Origin: Mixophyes australis
Lineage: Eukaryota > Chordata > Amphibia > Anura > Limnodynastidae
Length of the DNA stretch: 64,000 bases
Direction: 5' to 3'
Assembly (NCBI GenBank): GCA_036250195.1
Contig: JAVHZZ010000002.1
Coordinates: 71,600,205-71,664,204 of the forward strand
How positions within the stretch are numbered: position 1 is the stretch's first letter; every line of letters starts with the position of its first letter. The notes beneath the pieces were generated by a model, which worked only from the letters and a program-made list of their open reading frames with translations, was not told the DNA's origin and did no database searches. This document shows positions 32,151-45,299 of this stretch, one piece after another. The position numbers and the translations under genes were made by a program.

Positions 32151-32536
32151 TCACACCAGCCCTCTCGCCAGCCCTCGCTCCTGTCCTCTTCTGCCCCCTT
32201 TTCTCTCCAGCACAGCAGTATTTTACTTACCTTACTTCTACTGTCATCTTCTTCCTTCTGTGCCGGGTCCTCATCGTCTGTGTTCTGACAGCGTCCGGAC
32301 GTCATTGTATGTACATCAGGATGCTGCAGGAGCAGGAAGCTGGCACCCTCACTATGACACTGCTGTCTACAATGGGCAAAGTATTCCTGCGGTGCTGCCA
32401 CCGCAGGACTAGATTTCTACTTCATTGGGGATGAAATATGTAACGAACGGGCAGGCGGGTGTTGCGCCCCCACTAGGTCTTGCGCCCTGGGCGGTCGCCC
32501 CGCCCGCACCGCCCTCGTTAAGACTCTGGCATTATG

Positions 32537-33732
32537 TACCAATAAGACAATCAGTCACTGAGTGTTGTGTCCTCTCTCTATGTGCTCAATCCTTTAAATA
32601 CTGGAGCCGTTTTATATCTACTTGTTTTGTATTCAATTGGTTCAGTTACATAAAATAATGATACAGCTCACCACATCAAATGAAAATAATCTCTTTAAGT
32701 CAATTGTGTAAAAAGTAAACCACCATGCCACAAGTCATATTTTAAAAGACATTAAATTAAAAGCAGTGTTTTATAGAAATATAAAACAAAACCTAATACA
32801 ATAGGATGCTCATTGTATAATCCAAGGTGTGGCTTCATTATGTTGAATACTCTTGTGATGTTCACAAAGTACTGTGTTCCAGAAATGAGGCAAAGCTAAC
32901 AGGGAAATGACCAATCTATAACAGAAGACAGCGTCTTGTGAGTGTACTTTTACTATAATAGAGATGTTATGAGTGAATGTAATTTATATACCACTTCCTG
33001 TATGGTTACCATTTCTATTAAACACAGATGCTTTGCTTTGTGGCTTTTTCTTGTTTTATAACTTTTTATATCTCTTCCAAACAGGTGCAATTCGCCCACA
33101 GAGAGATATATTTTTCAAAAAGGAACAGTGTAAAAAGATGGAAATAATAATATCTACACAGTCAGTGGAGTAGGAACGAAAATTTTCATGGGGGGGAGGC
33201 CAAGGACTACTAGAGGGCTTGGAGAGCCCCTTTTTCTCGTATTTGACATCTCGTTTTACGACAGTAGTAACAGTGACTGTAGATATACAAAGACTCCCAA
33301 TCCTATGTTCTTTTTTGTCAGTGTTTCTCTGGTTGACCAACCCCAGTTTCATTGTTTATTTCACTATAAAAATGTATTTGTGCACTATTAAAAATATTTT
33401 ATTATTAATATTAACTACCAATTAGTACAATAGCTGTTAAAAAGATAGATAAATTCAATTGTTCATCTTAGATAATTACATTTTTCATAGTCATTAACCT
33501 AGTTTCTATGCAGATTTCCTTGACAGCCTAATCTCATTTGATTGAGGGTATTTTTAAATCTATAGTTACTGCCTCAAATTGCTATATCTCATGTTTGTTA
33601 CTGGACGCACCGCACAAGATTCAGGGCAAAAGTAAAAAGAATAGTTGTTCATCATCAATACAGGTTATTTATTATATGTATTATATCTATACTAAGGCAA
33701 TCTATATTAAATATCATTTGTTAGTTATACTA
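32537..33732. other. No clear feature; possible hAT end at 33,161
   Basis: CAGTGGAGTAGGAACG at 33,161 resembles the left end of a hAT element, but I found no matching right end. The rest is AT-rich. Confidence 0.35.
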
Positions 33733-33740
33733 AGTCAACC

Positions 33741-33999
33741 CAGGGCCATCTTTTCCATTGGGCACGATGGGCAGCTGCCCGGGGGCCCCACAGACAAGGG
33801 GGCCCCATAGGCAGGGCTCTTAATCAGAATAAATAATCCTGCAAAAAAACCTTCAAGGTTCACTGAGCAAGTAAGTACATCTATCTATCTCTATATATCT
33901 ATATCTATATCTGTATCTGTATCCATCTATATATCTATATCTAGGGGCCCCAGTGCACTGCTTTGCCCGGGGGCCCATAATGTTGTTAAGATGGCCCTG
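33741..33999. mobile_element. hAT MITE (259 bp)
   Basis: The ends are CAGGGCCATCTTTTCC and the inverted GTTAAGATGGCCCTG. They are flanked by the perfect 8-bp duplication AGTCAACC at 33,733-33,740 and 34,000-34,007. Both subterminal regions carry CCCGGGGGCCC. The centre is a (TCTATA)n-like simple repeat. It has the same end type as 55,330-55,769. Confidence 0.92.
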
Positions 34000-34304
34000 A
34001 GTCAACCTATAATGTAAAAAGGTTTCACAAGTTTAGAACAGATACCATGACTTCAGAAAGTTGATTGAGGTCCTTTGTGTAGAAGTTCATGGGGAAGGGG
34101 GGGGGGGGGGGCAAAACACAGACTTTGCACATCAAGCAAAAATCATGGTGGGGACAAATGCCCCTTCTGCCACTCTGGTTCTTACATGCCTGTGCACAGT
34201 AACATATTGTGAATTTTGGCAATATGGGAGGTTTGTAGTTTTCTATAGCACATTTTCATATATTAGCTTGAGTTCAAATGTCTGTGGTTGGTATAAGTCC
34301 ACTT

Positions 34305-34470
34305 ATGTATATCATCATCATCACCATTTATTTATATAGCGCCACTGATTCCACAGCGCTGTACAGAGAACTCATCCACATCAGTCCCTGCCCCATTGGA
34401 CCTTACAGTCTAAATTCCCTAACATACACACGCACAGACAGAGAGAGAGAGACTAGGGTCAATTAGCTGG
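34305..34470 (-). mobile_element. SINE 3' part, antisense
   Basis: It contains the antisense tail (ATCATC repeats, 'tagcgccactgattccac', 'cagcgctgtacagagaac') and 'gactagggtcaatta'. It is the same family as 27,638 and 49,876. The tRNA-like head is absent. Confidence 0.75.
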
Positions 34471-35052
34471 AACATACAGTGATGAGTATCTGCTTATAAC
34501 AATACTAAATTATTTTCTTTGCAAAGTAAAGAAGAACTCCACTGAAAGAGTATTCTTCAGCACACTTTTCCCAACATAGCAGTCAGATAGGATGCTTCCT
34601 CTGGTATCCCTACACTAACATTACACTTACTTCCTGAGGACTGCAGGCTGGGAGGAATGGAACATCCAAGAACAATTCAAACGGCTGTTACAGGTATGTG
34701 TACGATGGGTATGGCGTCTAATTGGACAAAAAGCTGCAATTGTATCCAATGCAAAGAGTTCTACAGATATGTATAAAATGTATGAATATGCTATTCAGTC
34801 AACTAAAGTCAGCTGAAGGTTTGTTATTCTCGAATTTAAGGTGACAGAGTGGGAATTGCAATGACCACAATTATTTTGATTGGTTTAATTTTGTTCTAGT
34901 GATTATAATTCAGTAACAGCCCCTTCACTGGAAATTACACCTTATGTTGATTTTCTCCTAGGAATTAGATTATCAGTTTAACAAAAGAGCCATTGTTAAC
35001 ATCGAAGGCAATAGAACAGACCAATTCAAGGAAAAATAATAATTATGGTAAT
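34471..35052. other. No recognisable feature
   Basis: AT-rich, with no motif or repeat ends seen. Confidence 0.4.
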
Positions 35053-35275
35053 AAAAATCATCATCACCCTCATCATCAGATTCCTCAGCACCGTACATAC
35101 AGCATTTTAAACCATAGGTGGGAAAACATAAGCATAAAACAAAAGATTGAACAAGAATTATACAAAATCAAGAATTAACAACATGACATAGGGCAAACAC
35201 AAACCAAGTAGACAAGTAGGTGGGAGATGAGACAGAAGGAAGAGAGGGCCCTGACCATGACATCTTACAGTCTAG
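35053..35275 (-). mobile_element. L2/SINE-type 3' end, antisense
   Basis: ATCATC repeats, 'cagcaccgtacatacag' and 'agggccctgaccatgaca' are the reverse of L2-type 3' ends. A hAT MITE interrupts it at its right side (35,278). Confidence 0.55.
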
Positions 35276-35277
35276 AG

Positions 35278-35564
35278 CAGTGGTGGGCAACAAGCAGCCC
35301 TAGGGCCTCATGTGGCCCTCTGAGTATTCACCTGTGGCCCCCAGCTCCTTCCTGCTTTATTGGCAGATTTGCATGTTATAGCTTATAACACTTAATGCCT
35401 GCTGATATGTTATTACAGATATGTGTCTCTTTATTTGATTAATTGTATTGTTTAAAATGTATTGTCTTCATGTATTACTGAGATTAAGGGTAATATTAGG
35501 CACTTCTGAAAGTTAGAGGGCCACACCATGTGACCCCTGAAATGTATCAGGTTGCCCTTCACTG
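35278..35564. mobile_element. hAT MITE (287 bp)
   Basis: The ends are CAGTGGTGGGCAAC and the inverted GTTGCCCTTCACTG. The flanking 8-mers GTCTAGAG (35,270-35,277) and GTTTACAG (35,565-35,572) match at six of eight positions. The 'gcggccc'-type subterminal text is typical of Charlie-like hAT MITEs. Confidence 0.75.
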
Positions 35565-35613
35565 GTTTACAGGGCGAGAGAGTCAGACAATAGCATTAAG
35601 GAGGTGCAACGGG

Positions 35614-35809
35614 AGTAGTGGATGTAGGACAGACCAAGGTAAGTAGTGGATGTAGGACAGACCAAGGTAAGTAGTGGTTGAAGGACAGACCAAGGTAAGT
35701 AGTGGATGTAGGACAGACCCAGGTAAGTAGTGGATGTAGGACAGACCAAGGTAAGTAGTGGTTGTAGGACAGACCAAGGTAAGTAGTGGATGTAGGACAG
35801 ACCAAGGTA
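35614..35809. repeat. 28-bp minisatellite, seven units
   Basis: Seven head-to-tail copies of a 28-bp unit containing 'gtaggacagaccaaggtaag', with scattered substitutions (gtggttg, gaccca). The frames on both strands (LPWSVLHPLL-type) are by-products. Confidence 0.92.
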
Positions 35810-38800
35810 AGGAAATGGGTTTGAGAGAGTGTTTAGAATATTGGAGGTTGGGGTATAGTCTGGTAAGGCGGGGAGGGAGGTCCAGAGGTAACATTGGAAA
35901 CCCTCAGCTGCATCCCAAAGTTATTTGTGATTGGCTTGGGGACTCGGAAGCAGCCAGGAGTGTACTTGTCTGGAGAGGGCATCCAGGACTCACACATGTA
36001 TCCTGTGACTGACTCACATCTTAATCTAGAATGGCCTGTTAGACCAAGTATGCCCTGCCAAATACCCCAGCCAATTGCTCCGGCATTCGTGGCACATTTT
36101 TTGTCCGCATTCCCTGAATTGACGGGTTATCTTATTCCAAGAATAACAAAAACCTGTTAACTGATAATTATTATAATACACAGTATAATAACATAACAAC
36201 CATGGACAATGCAACATACCTATTAAAATAAAAATGTTGTCTAGTAACAGAGCACCAAATTAATGCTAGTGATTCAATAGTAGCAGAACCAGATAATGTA
36301 CTAAAATGTAGCTAACCTGAAATGCTGGAGACTGTTTGATAGATGTTTTTAGCCAACAAGTTTCAAATTCTAGTTTATTGACTGGAGTGGATTCTAACAG
36401 CTTCTTGTGTTCTAAATATAAGTTTGAAAACATTTTGAATGTACCAGGGAACTAAAGATTTAACTTGAAAGTTTAAGTAGTTGCTGTACAATCTCCCTTC
36501 AGTACAACAGCTGTTGGTAAGCAGCCAGGACTAATTTTAATATTTTTCTATATTGTTGCAATGTTGTAGCTCTGCAAATCAGTTAACTATTAGAAGAGAA
36601 ATTAATCAGGTTACTTAAATCAGAAGATGGCAGAAAAGAAATAAAAAAAATCATCTTCTCATCACCTGGATAATGTATGTACTTTATGGTAATAATCTAA
36701 ATTTCACTCTGGTGTGATCCTCTACAGGCAGAATGTTTATACCTGTAATAGCTGCTTTGTTTATAATTATGGCAGCATGGTTACACAATAGAGAAAAAAT
36801 GAAAAGGGTTATTATTCTCAGAGCAATTTTCCACCTACATTCATAGACAAAGAAAGAGGGTCATCCATAGTTTATTTTCTTAAGTAGAGTTCTTCCTTTA
36901 ATTATTGATACTAAATGTTCCTTTATAAGAAACACAAACGGTATTTAAGCTGTAGTTTTCTTCTAACGAAAGGTCAATGGCAGGGGAACATTCATTGCGT
37001 CCTTGAACTTATTTTTTTTTAATATAAAATGAAGCTGTGGTTTGTTTATAGTAGAAAACACTTTGGATGACAATCTCAACCCGAAAAGGAAAGTGTAGCA
37101 GAAAATGAACTTGCACCATAATAGTGGAAAGATCTCAAGCACTTTCTAATACACGTATAGTTTCTCCTGCCATAGCTATTATTGTTAGCTATTGTAATTT
37201 ATTATTTTTTCACAATATGAAAAGCTACCATAGTCTTCTTACCAATTCGTATTTGAGTGTGTTCATTAATATTATAAATCTATAAACCTGCACAAGACAA
37301 TTAAATGCCATCTTGTTACTTCTGAGTTGAATCAAGTTGTTTCTTGCATTTAGTGATGGTACAGAGATTCGTAGAGCAAATAACGATGGACTTACACCTT
37401 GTATGGTCAGGTGGAAGGAAGCGTAACAATGACTTCGTACACGTTTCCCATGCTGTAATGTAATATGGTGTATATTGTACGTTATTGAATATATTCTGGT
37501 ATGATATTATGGTACAGAATGGAACCTGCTGAATACTGATGAACATTAATGATTAATACTTATACAACTACACTAAGCACAAATGATCACCGAAAGGTGC
37601 AGAAAATATTTAAACATAAGACGAGGTTAATGGAGCTCTGGTGTCATCTTTGTATTTTTATTCATTCTTGTAATGAGAGTTTGGATGGACAATACAGTGA
37701 GAATGAAACAGAAAAACGTTAAACATAACAGCAGTGTGCTCAGAAGATCATATGTAGCTGACTAAATGTGCCGTTCGACAGGGGTGTAACAAAGAGGTGT
37801 AATACACAATAGGTCTAAATGTGGAACAGCTTTGTACTGTGCCTTGTAGTCAGAACTGGCCCTCAATGTAGTGTCCTGCAGTGCTGGAGCTAAAAGGGAT
37901 GTTTATCTCGCCATTGCCCCTGTATTAGAGATTATGCAGCCCAATATGCTGTCCATTCCCATGGAAATGGTGGTCTGTAGGAGGCATTTGCGAGCATTGC
38001 ACACACAGAATGGGCCATTTGTCCCTCTGCTTTCACACCTATGCACATGCATTGTATAACATATAGGCTGATTGCCGATTGATTTATAGGAGTCATTTTA
38101 TCAGTTTATTTTTACTTCCTCACGTACTCAGGTATCCTCTGGCAGATTCTAGCAGCAGGCAATTAATATGTAGAGTTAAATGTAATTTTGGACCAATTAA
38201 ATTGTGATTAGTCAATGACTCATTTTTTTTTTTTACTTTTTATAGGCAGCATAATGTCAGAACAACTATAAAAGTATATCTTATGTGATTTGCTTTCTCG
38301 TTGTATTGTTTCCAGTAGTGCGTGGTGACAGGGGTGGATGTGGGGGTGTAGACTGCAGGCTAAATTAAGTTAAATATATTTCCTGCTCAGAGAACGACCA
38401 GGTGAGCAAGGGAATAATGTGTTTGTACCTGGCCACCATGGACCACTGCTATTAAACTAATCCAACATCCCTAAGACATTAGAAGCGAGTCTGAAGTTAG
38501 CTCTGTCGTGAGTAGTAGTAAAGATGTCTTTGTGGTATTTATAATTCAGATATTTCCGTGAAGTTTAAACTTGTTCTCATTAACCTTTACATTGCCAATG
38601 CAGACAAGCCTTTGCAGAGTATATAGACTAACGATAAAAGTAGTCGCTGAGCAGAGGGTAGCTTCAATTAACAAAGCATTGCAGCTTCATACGGCATCAA
38701 ACAGGCTACACGGACATTACATGACGCAAGTACTTTGCAGATCTCTTCAGGTTTAGAAGTTGATGTTTGATAAAGCCCAAAAAGAAATTCTACCCTATCT

Positions 38801-41800
38801 CTAATCACTTATATTATTAGATACAAATAATCAGAGAGTAAAATACATCTTTCTAGAGTAACCTACTTGTCGGATGTTAAGGGGCGTGTTCAGGAAATAT
38901 AATATAAACTGAACAATGACGATCCGACTCTCCAATTTAACCGATTACTATGGAATCATATATTCCAAAATACTGGGACTTCTGGCTCCACAGCAGATGT
39001 AGAGCAACAAGTTTCAAACAATAGTCTAGAGCTTGATTTGTTAATTACCTGATCACTTTGAATAGCTTGATTGGTCCGAGTCTCAATACTACCTAGAAGT
39101 TAAGAAGTTTGACATTCTATGTGCATTTGCTATGTTTATTAGATTAATGCATTGCTCTCTGTTATCAGTCATTTATGTAGTAGGTGGTTAAATGTTGATG
39201 GCTGCAGTTTCTTTCATTGGGATTACTATCAGGAAGTCTGCCCCAAACCTTATCTGAAATGATAAACTTCAGTAATGATAAACTCCCGAATCTCTTACAG
39301 ATGTATTTGTGGATGTGAGCACTTTTATATAAATCAACTGGTATATTCAATTTAGTGGTCCATTAAGGCACCCATGTAAATAACATTTTTTTTAAATAAA
39401 CTAATTTCAATTTTCGATTGCAGATTGTATCAATTTCTTTGAAATCAACTACACACTATACAATTGAATATTCATTCAATCAAATCAGACATTTGTTGAA
39501 TTGCACCTAAAACATGAGATATTCATCCAACATATGCGAGGATTATAATGTTTACCTTTCATAAAATACTCACTACATTGATTACACACAATTTCATTAC
39601 ATTAAGAGAAAGAAATCATTTTGACGCAGTTTCATTGTGTGAATATATTTGAATCTTTGCGGATACCATTAAGATTCTCTGGGCTACACGTTCTCATTGC
39701 AGTGAGGAATAAAAATATTTAGCCAATTAAGTCATATCACTAAACATCAGACTGATGAGAGACAAGATGAATTAAGGGAGTATGGGAACTAATAAATGGG
39801 GTCTACGCAAATAAGATTAGATAAATTGCTGATGCTACAATTTCCCCCAAAATGTTTATCAAAACCTACAATTTCATTAATTATTATTCCCCTAATTAAC
39901 GCATTACAATCTATGCAGGTAATTTTTTTTAAGTGAGTATAGTTTCTGCCATTCTGTATGATTTCTATCACTATTAAGTGAATTACCCAGTCACGGACAT
40001 TTATGAAAACTGGTGCATTGCAAAAAAAGTACTGTAACCATTGGCAACCAACCATATGTCATTAAAAACGACGGTGAGAATCTGATTGGTTGCTATTAAT
40101 TACAATACAATGTGGCAAATACATCTAAACAAAATTATAGTCATTAAGCAGAAATGTAGATTAAATGGAAAAATTGGTCCTGCCTTCATTTATTTTTGCA
40201 CTCTGCTCTTGACAACCTGTGTGGTTGTATATAGGGCGATAATTAATGCTGGGACTTGTAGTTTCACGAGAGCTGGAGATTTACTTGTTCCTTAAACGTA
40301 TCTTGTACTAGAGAATACAACTAATTAATTATTATGATTATTATCTTAAAGGGGTTATAAAAAGCCTGCCTGTGATCCCCGACCATAACTGCTCCTTTTT
40401 ACTTCATTTCTAATACCAGGTGGGATTTAACATGACACAGCCGGATGGGTGCTCTTCCCAGAAAGACAATTACTCACTCCCTTTGTATTACTCCCTGTCC
40501 TGGTCTGCAGATTGTACGCACAACATGTGACAAATCTTGTCTGTCATAACTGCGGCACTAAGCGACATTTATTATCAGGGTTAAGAAAGTAATTCAAAAT
40601 ATTCAAAGTAATTCAAAGTGTACTTAATATTTGCATCTAACGTCTTCAAATCATAATATTTGATGGCATGCATTGAAAAAAGATATTCCCACAGTTAAGT
40701 GATGTTCTTGCAACATTTCAGGTGGATGAGATTAAACATCAGACTACACAGTCGCTACAAATTTGGAAGACGAAAATCATCACCTGAAATCGCGATAAAT
40801 GTGTCTTTCTCTGCCAATAGCGTTGAGACTTCCATACCCGATTGTATGGTATCAGATAAATATTTACTTTCATTGTTTCTTATCTAAAGCGTTTAATTAT
40901 CTGCTCTATGAACGACATTATTTAAAAAAAGAAATCAACAACAACTATTCAAAAAATAGCTCGGAAATCAGAAACCAATCTTTAATATTCCAAAACTTAA
41001 ACTATAATTGTATTATATACAGTCAAATACTAAAATATACACTGTACAAATTCATTTATTTCACTTTTATCGTGTAGCTTTTGGCCAATACAATGTATAT
41101 AAATGTTTACGTATTAATTAGATATAAAACTGTACCATATTTGTTACAACGAAGATGTGTTGATTACAATTGCAAATAAAAGCAAAAATATTTCTACGTA
41201 AACTGAAAATATTTATTTTAATTTCTGTGTTTTTAAAACAGGTTCGTTAAAATATTTTTTGCTTCTATTGCCGTAGATTATATTTTTGTGCTGCAAAAAT
41301 AATTAAATACAAACCGTAAATATGAATAGGCGTAGATTGAATAACTTTGTATATACTGCAGACACAAAAGATGTACTATGAACTTTTTAAAATTGAACAC
41401 AGGATTATTCCTAAATATCATATGGCACAGTGTTTATAGTTAAACACTGAGCATAATGCACTTACATTAGACACCTGTGCAAGACACATTAATCTAAGAG
41501 TTCTGATAAACCACAAGAGCTGAATTAAAGGATATTGAAATCTCCTAGAAAGCTATTATCACGGAGTATCTAGGTCATATCGTGTAACTGAAACGACACA
41601 AACAGCTAAACCCTGACTCACAGCTCATACACAAATTACTGAGAAGGAAACTCCCATGAACTTCTAGGAGTAGAACCTGCTGTTCTGAACAGTCACTATG
41701 AGAAATCGCTATTTGGATCTGTTAAAATGATTAATTGCTTACAATATGCACTGCTAGATGCTTAGGGGGTAATTTACTAAGGCGTACAGTTTTCACCAGC

Positions 41801-43009
41801 TCAGAGGATCTGTGCACCTCTCACCTGTCCTATATGGGGTATAATTAATGCTGTGTCTATACCACACCTGATTAGACAGAAAAAAGGTGAATATAGATCC
41901 GCTGAATATGTGCATTCTATTATTAGGAAGTCGTCCTAATTTTATCAGTTTATTTGCTATAAGCGCTTATAATATAACTTTATTAAAGAGGGAAACAACA
42001 CCTGGCTTTTAAATTGCAGTGGAACAACACGTACCAGCATGTCCTGTCAGCCTCTGCTACTTATTTAGATAGCTACTTTTCCCCTAACCCTGAAGTCCTC
42101 TGTTTAAATGTTAAATAATACCAGAACTACAGTCGTGTATATTATACGTATATGGTCAGACTGTAATTCAATGACTATTCATTAATATCTATTACGATCC
42201 ATTATTATAGTATAATTGTAAAAGATACTCTTTATTTGCTGGATCACTGGTTTATTCCAGACGTGTCTTCTCTTGTCCATCACCTAGTGTAAACCTGAGT
42301 AACAGAGAATCTCCAATTTACTTCTAACATTGGAATTTTTGAATAACACAATCGTACAACATCCGATCTGAAATGACGGTGAATTTACTGACTTGCAATA
42401 ATATTAAATTATATATTATGTGAAACCCAACCCTTTCTATAAAATTGGTACAAAAATAATTAAAATAGCATTAAGTGTTCAGACCATCTCAGTTTATAAT
42501 CTGATAAATAGCATTAACACAAATGTAATTATTTGAATATTCACATATCAGACAAATAATAGGTATCATTCTTGTTTTTTTTTTTACCTAACAGATGGTG
42601 AGAAAATCCTCAATTTAACGCGAGTCTCAGTGCCTCAATATTATTTTTGGTACCACGATTTATAATACCGCAATCTGCTATTTTGTGCATTTTAACAAAT
42701 TCTTGATGCGACCACGATATTGAGCACGTAATTTTTCTTTTAGGTAATCCTAGTTCATTGCTTAAATCTCACTATCATGTTTATTTAATGAGCCTGTTTT
42801 CCCATACATTCCGTCAATTGAATTCCAACAATTTCACCGGAATTATTTTCCAATGTGAAATATATTTATAGATTAAACTCCTATCATCTTGCTCATGCAA
42901 GTAATTAATCATTCATTGTTGTTGCATTTAGTTATTATACAGTAAGGCATGAATGTATGAAAGCAATGCCAGAATGCATGTTTTACACACATGCACACAT
43001 AAATGTGTG

Positions 43010-43011
<2 letters not shown>
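35810..43011. other. Transposon-poor AT-rich block; possible host regulatory DNA
   Basis: Over 7 kb without a confident element end, tandem array or gene-like frame. Small exceptions are a hAT-arm-like scrap at 40,239-40,275, a MITE-like scrap near 39,994-40,108 and a GGGGGTAATTTACTAAG end at 41,766. Several stretches have dense TAATTA/TTAATT-type words together with retained CpGs (38,540-38,760, 39,600-40,080, 40,690-40,880, 42,570-42,880). I call no gene here. Confidence 0.45.
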
Positions 43012-43075
<64 letters not shown>

Positions 43076-43078
43076 ATA
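43012..43078. repeat. (TA)n microsatellite
   Basis: About 33 TA dinucleotides with one TTT interruption. Confidence 0.95.
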
Positions 43079-43119
43079 CACATATATATCTCGGTATGAC
43101 TATTGTATGCTATACTAGG

Positions 43120-43360
43120 CTTATATGTTGATCACTATACTTCATGTAACCTACATTTCTATCTCTCCCTCTTTCTTCCATCTATCTCCTCACCTGTCTC
43201 TTCTCACTGTCTTTTTCCCTTTTCACATTCCCCTATGTCTTACTACTTAATCTCTTACTATTTAATCTCTCTCCTTACCTTCCCCCTTCTCTTTTTCAAA
43301 TTCTCTCCATTTCTCTCCCTCTCCCCCCTCCCCATCCCCCCTCTGTCAAAGTCAAGTTCA
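43120..43360. repeat. Polypyrimidine tract
   Basis: CT-rich stretch with TCTC and CCCTC runs. The 116-codon frame over it is a composition effect. Confidence 0.7.
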
Positions 43361-44010
43361 AGAATATTTTATTGGCACAGCTTTAATTATGTACTCCAAA
43401 GGATTATGCAAGGTAGGGGATGGAATACTTGGAAGAAGACGTTGGGGATCTAGTTCTCCCCTGTTCTATCTTATACCCCAGTTAGTGTGTTTTCCACATT
43501 TCCCTGGATAGGCAGTGATGTCATTTACACAGTAAAATATTTGTGACACTCATGAGTAACAGGCAGTAAGACTCTTCGACATTCTGTTGAGCAGCATCCA
43601 GGTTTACACTGTACATGTTTCTGTGACCAGCTGGTGTACAGCTAAATCGGTATGCTCAGCTCAGCATGAAATATTACACCTCCTCTGCTCAGCCAGCAAA
43701 AATAGCCACATCAAATATATTTCTTCCGTGGCTTTCTCACTACTTGCATTTGGAAGTGTCACAGTCATATAAATCAGTCGTAATGAGAATTATTTAACAT
43801 GTCAACAGCACAGTCCAAATGATATAATATCACAAATAAAATATGCTAATAAGACATCTAGGAATGCTTCAACTGTGGAAGTCCCACCCCTTCAATAACA
43901 ACCACATAGAGAAAACACTTGTTATGAAGCAATCATGTTAGAATACACAGACATCAGATATAGTCAAAGCAGCTAATGGGGCTTCTGTGTTGTTCAATGG
44001 AATTGAGACA
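43361..44010. other. No recognisable feature
   Basis: Mixed sequence with short frames only. No repeat ends seen. Confidence 0.4.
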
Positions 44011-44014
44011 CCTG

Positions 44015-44188
44015 GGGATAAATTTATCAAACTGCTGGTTTGAAAAAGTGGAGATGTTGCCTATAGCAACCAATGAGATTCTAGCTGTCATTTATTTAGT
44101 ACATTCTACAAAATGACAACTAGAATCTGATTGGTTGCTATAGGCAACATCTCCACTTTTGTAAACCCACAGCTTGATACATGTACCC
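44015..44188. mobile_element. Harbinger-like MITE (family A)
   Basis: The ends are GGGATAAATTTATCAA and the inverted TTGATACATGTACCC. CCTG lies on both sides (44,011-44,014 and 44,189-44,192). Both arms keep GTTGCCTATAGCAACC and its inverse next to CCAAT-type boxes. Confidence 0.82.
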
Positions 44189-44242
44189 CCTGGACTCGGA
44201 AAAAAAACATATAACTTTCCAAAGGTAAAAGGAAAGGTGTGT

Positions 44243-44244
<2 letters not shown>

Positions 44245-44284
<40 letters not shown>

Positions 44285-44305
44285 ATTATTATTATTATTA
44301 TTATT
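44245..44305. repeat. (TA)n-(TTA)n compound microsatellite
   Basis: About 18 TA repeats run directly into eight TTA repeats. Confidence 0.95.
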
Positions 44306-45299
44306 GGGACCTGTGTTCGATTGGCTTTTGTGAATAACAGTGAGTAATAATTGAACTCAGTTGGGAAGGGGCTCTTTTAAACTGTACTTTTGAGACTAGT
44401 TCCTGTTAATCTATACTTGCCGCCTATTCACGGTGATGGCGGCTGGTGCAGTATGCACCTGAGCGCTTGTAGTGTCACAAGTCTGTACTTTTAGTGGTGT
44501 CCCCATTGGGAAATTGTAAGTGTTGACATGTCAGGAAAATATAAATATTGTCCAACTGCTGATGAAATGGTAAGCCACTGTAATAAAAACTAATATAAAA
44601 AAGCATACTTACGTTTAATCGATAATTACATTTGGGCCACTAATTTATTCTTAAACTAAATTGTCCCCCGTAGTAGGTCAGAGTTACTGCTGGAATGTTC
44701 ACCTTATCATGGAAGACATTGCACTAGTGTCTTGTCAGGTCACATAGATGTTTTGAAGATTATTTTGCTAGCCCTTTCTATATTGTATTGTATTGTATTG
44801 TAAGCAAATAAAAGTTATTTAGAGTATGTTCTCCATTTTCTGGCAAAACACTTATTTGTGACAAGAGAATTTTAAGTATGTGTTCAGTGCTTCATGGTCA
44901 TGTATAAAAACTGAATGCAGAAATTTCTAATGGTAGAAAAGGGGACTATGATTTTAGAAACAGCAACGCTTGTAAAATTAAGTTCGCACCCATCTAGTAG
45001 TGGGAGGTATTAACACACTAGCCTCAATTTCTATTTAAATAGCAATGTTGGAATTTATCATTTTTTGTTATTGTTTTCTATTCAGGCTGCTATTAATGTT
45101 TTATGACTCTGGACTACCATAGCAACCACAGTCACATGTCCCATGATATAGGGAGCAGACCTGTTATTAGGCTATCTGCATTTTTCCTCTAATAGGCTGC
45201 TGAGTCTCGCCCCCATGGCTAAAATTTGCCAATCAGCCCCTGGACAGCGTGCACACGTAATGTGGCTTTAGGGGTAGTGAGCTGCATTAGAGAGATGTG
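44306..45299. other. No recognisable feature
   Basis: A TATTG pentamer repeats near 44,780-44,800. Otherwise no structure or gene. Confidence 0.4.

Larger units (their letters stand above)
30786..32528 (-). mobile_element. Large non-autonomous hAT element with minisatellite (1.7 kb)
   Basis: The ends are CAGAGCCCTAACTAG and the inverted CTCGTTAAGACTCTG, flanked by the perfect 8-bp duplication GCATTATG at 30,778-30,785 and 32,529-32,536. On the minus strand it has a GC-rich first segment ending at the donor GTAAGTAA (32,230), a purine-rich minisatellite, an acceptor 'aaacag' and the exon-like block at 30,837-30,926. This matches the layout of the elements at 6,172 and 8,238. No transposase can be read. 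Confidence 0.9.

Noticed and set aside
31102..32434. Frames of 181 and 259 codons rich in Ser/Pro/Thr
   Set aside because: They are translations of the 38-bp minisatellite inside a hAT element, with frames open on the opposite strand too.
35583..35894. 103-codon frame with LPWSVLHPLLT repeats
   Set aside because: Antisense reading of the 28-bp minisatellite.
42960..43090. Possible promoter TATA cluster
   Set aside because: It is a (TA)n microsatellite.
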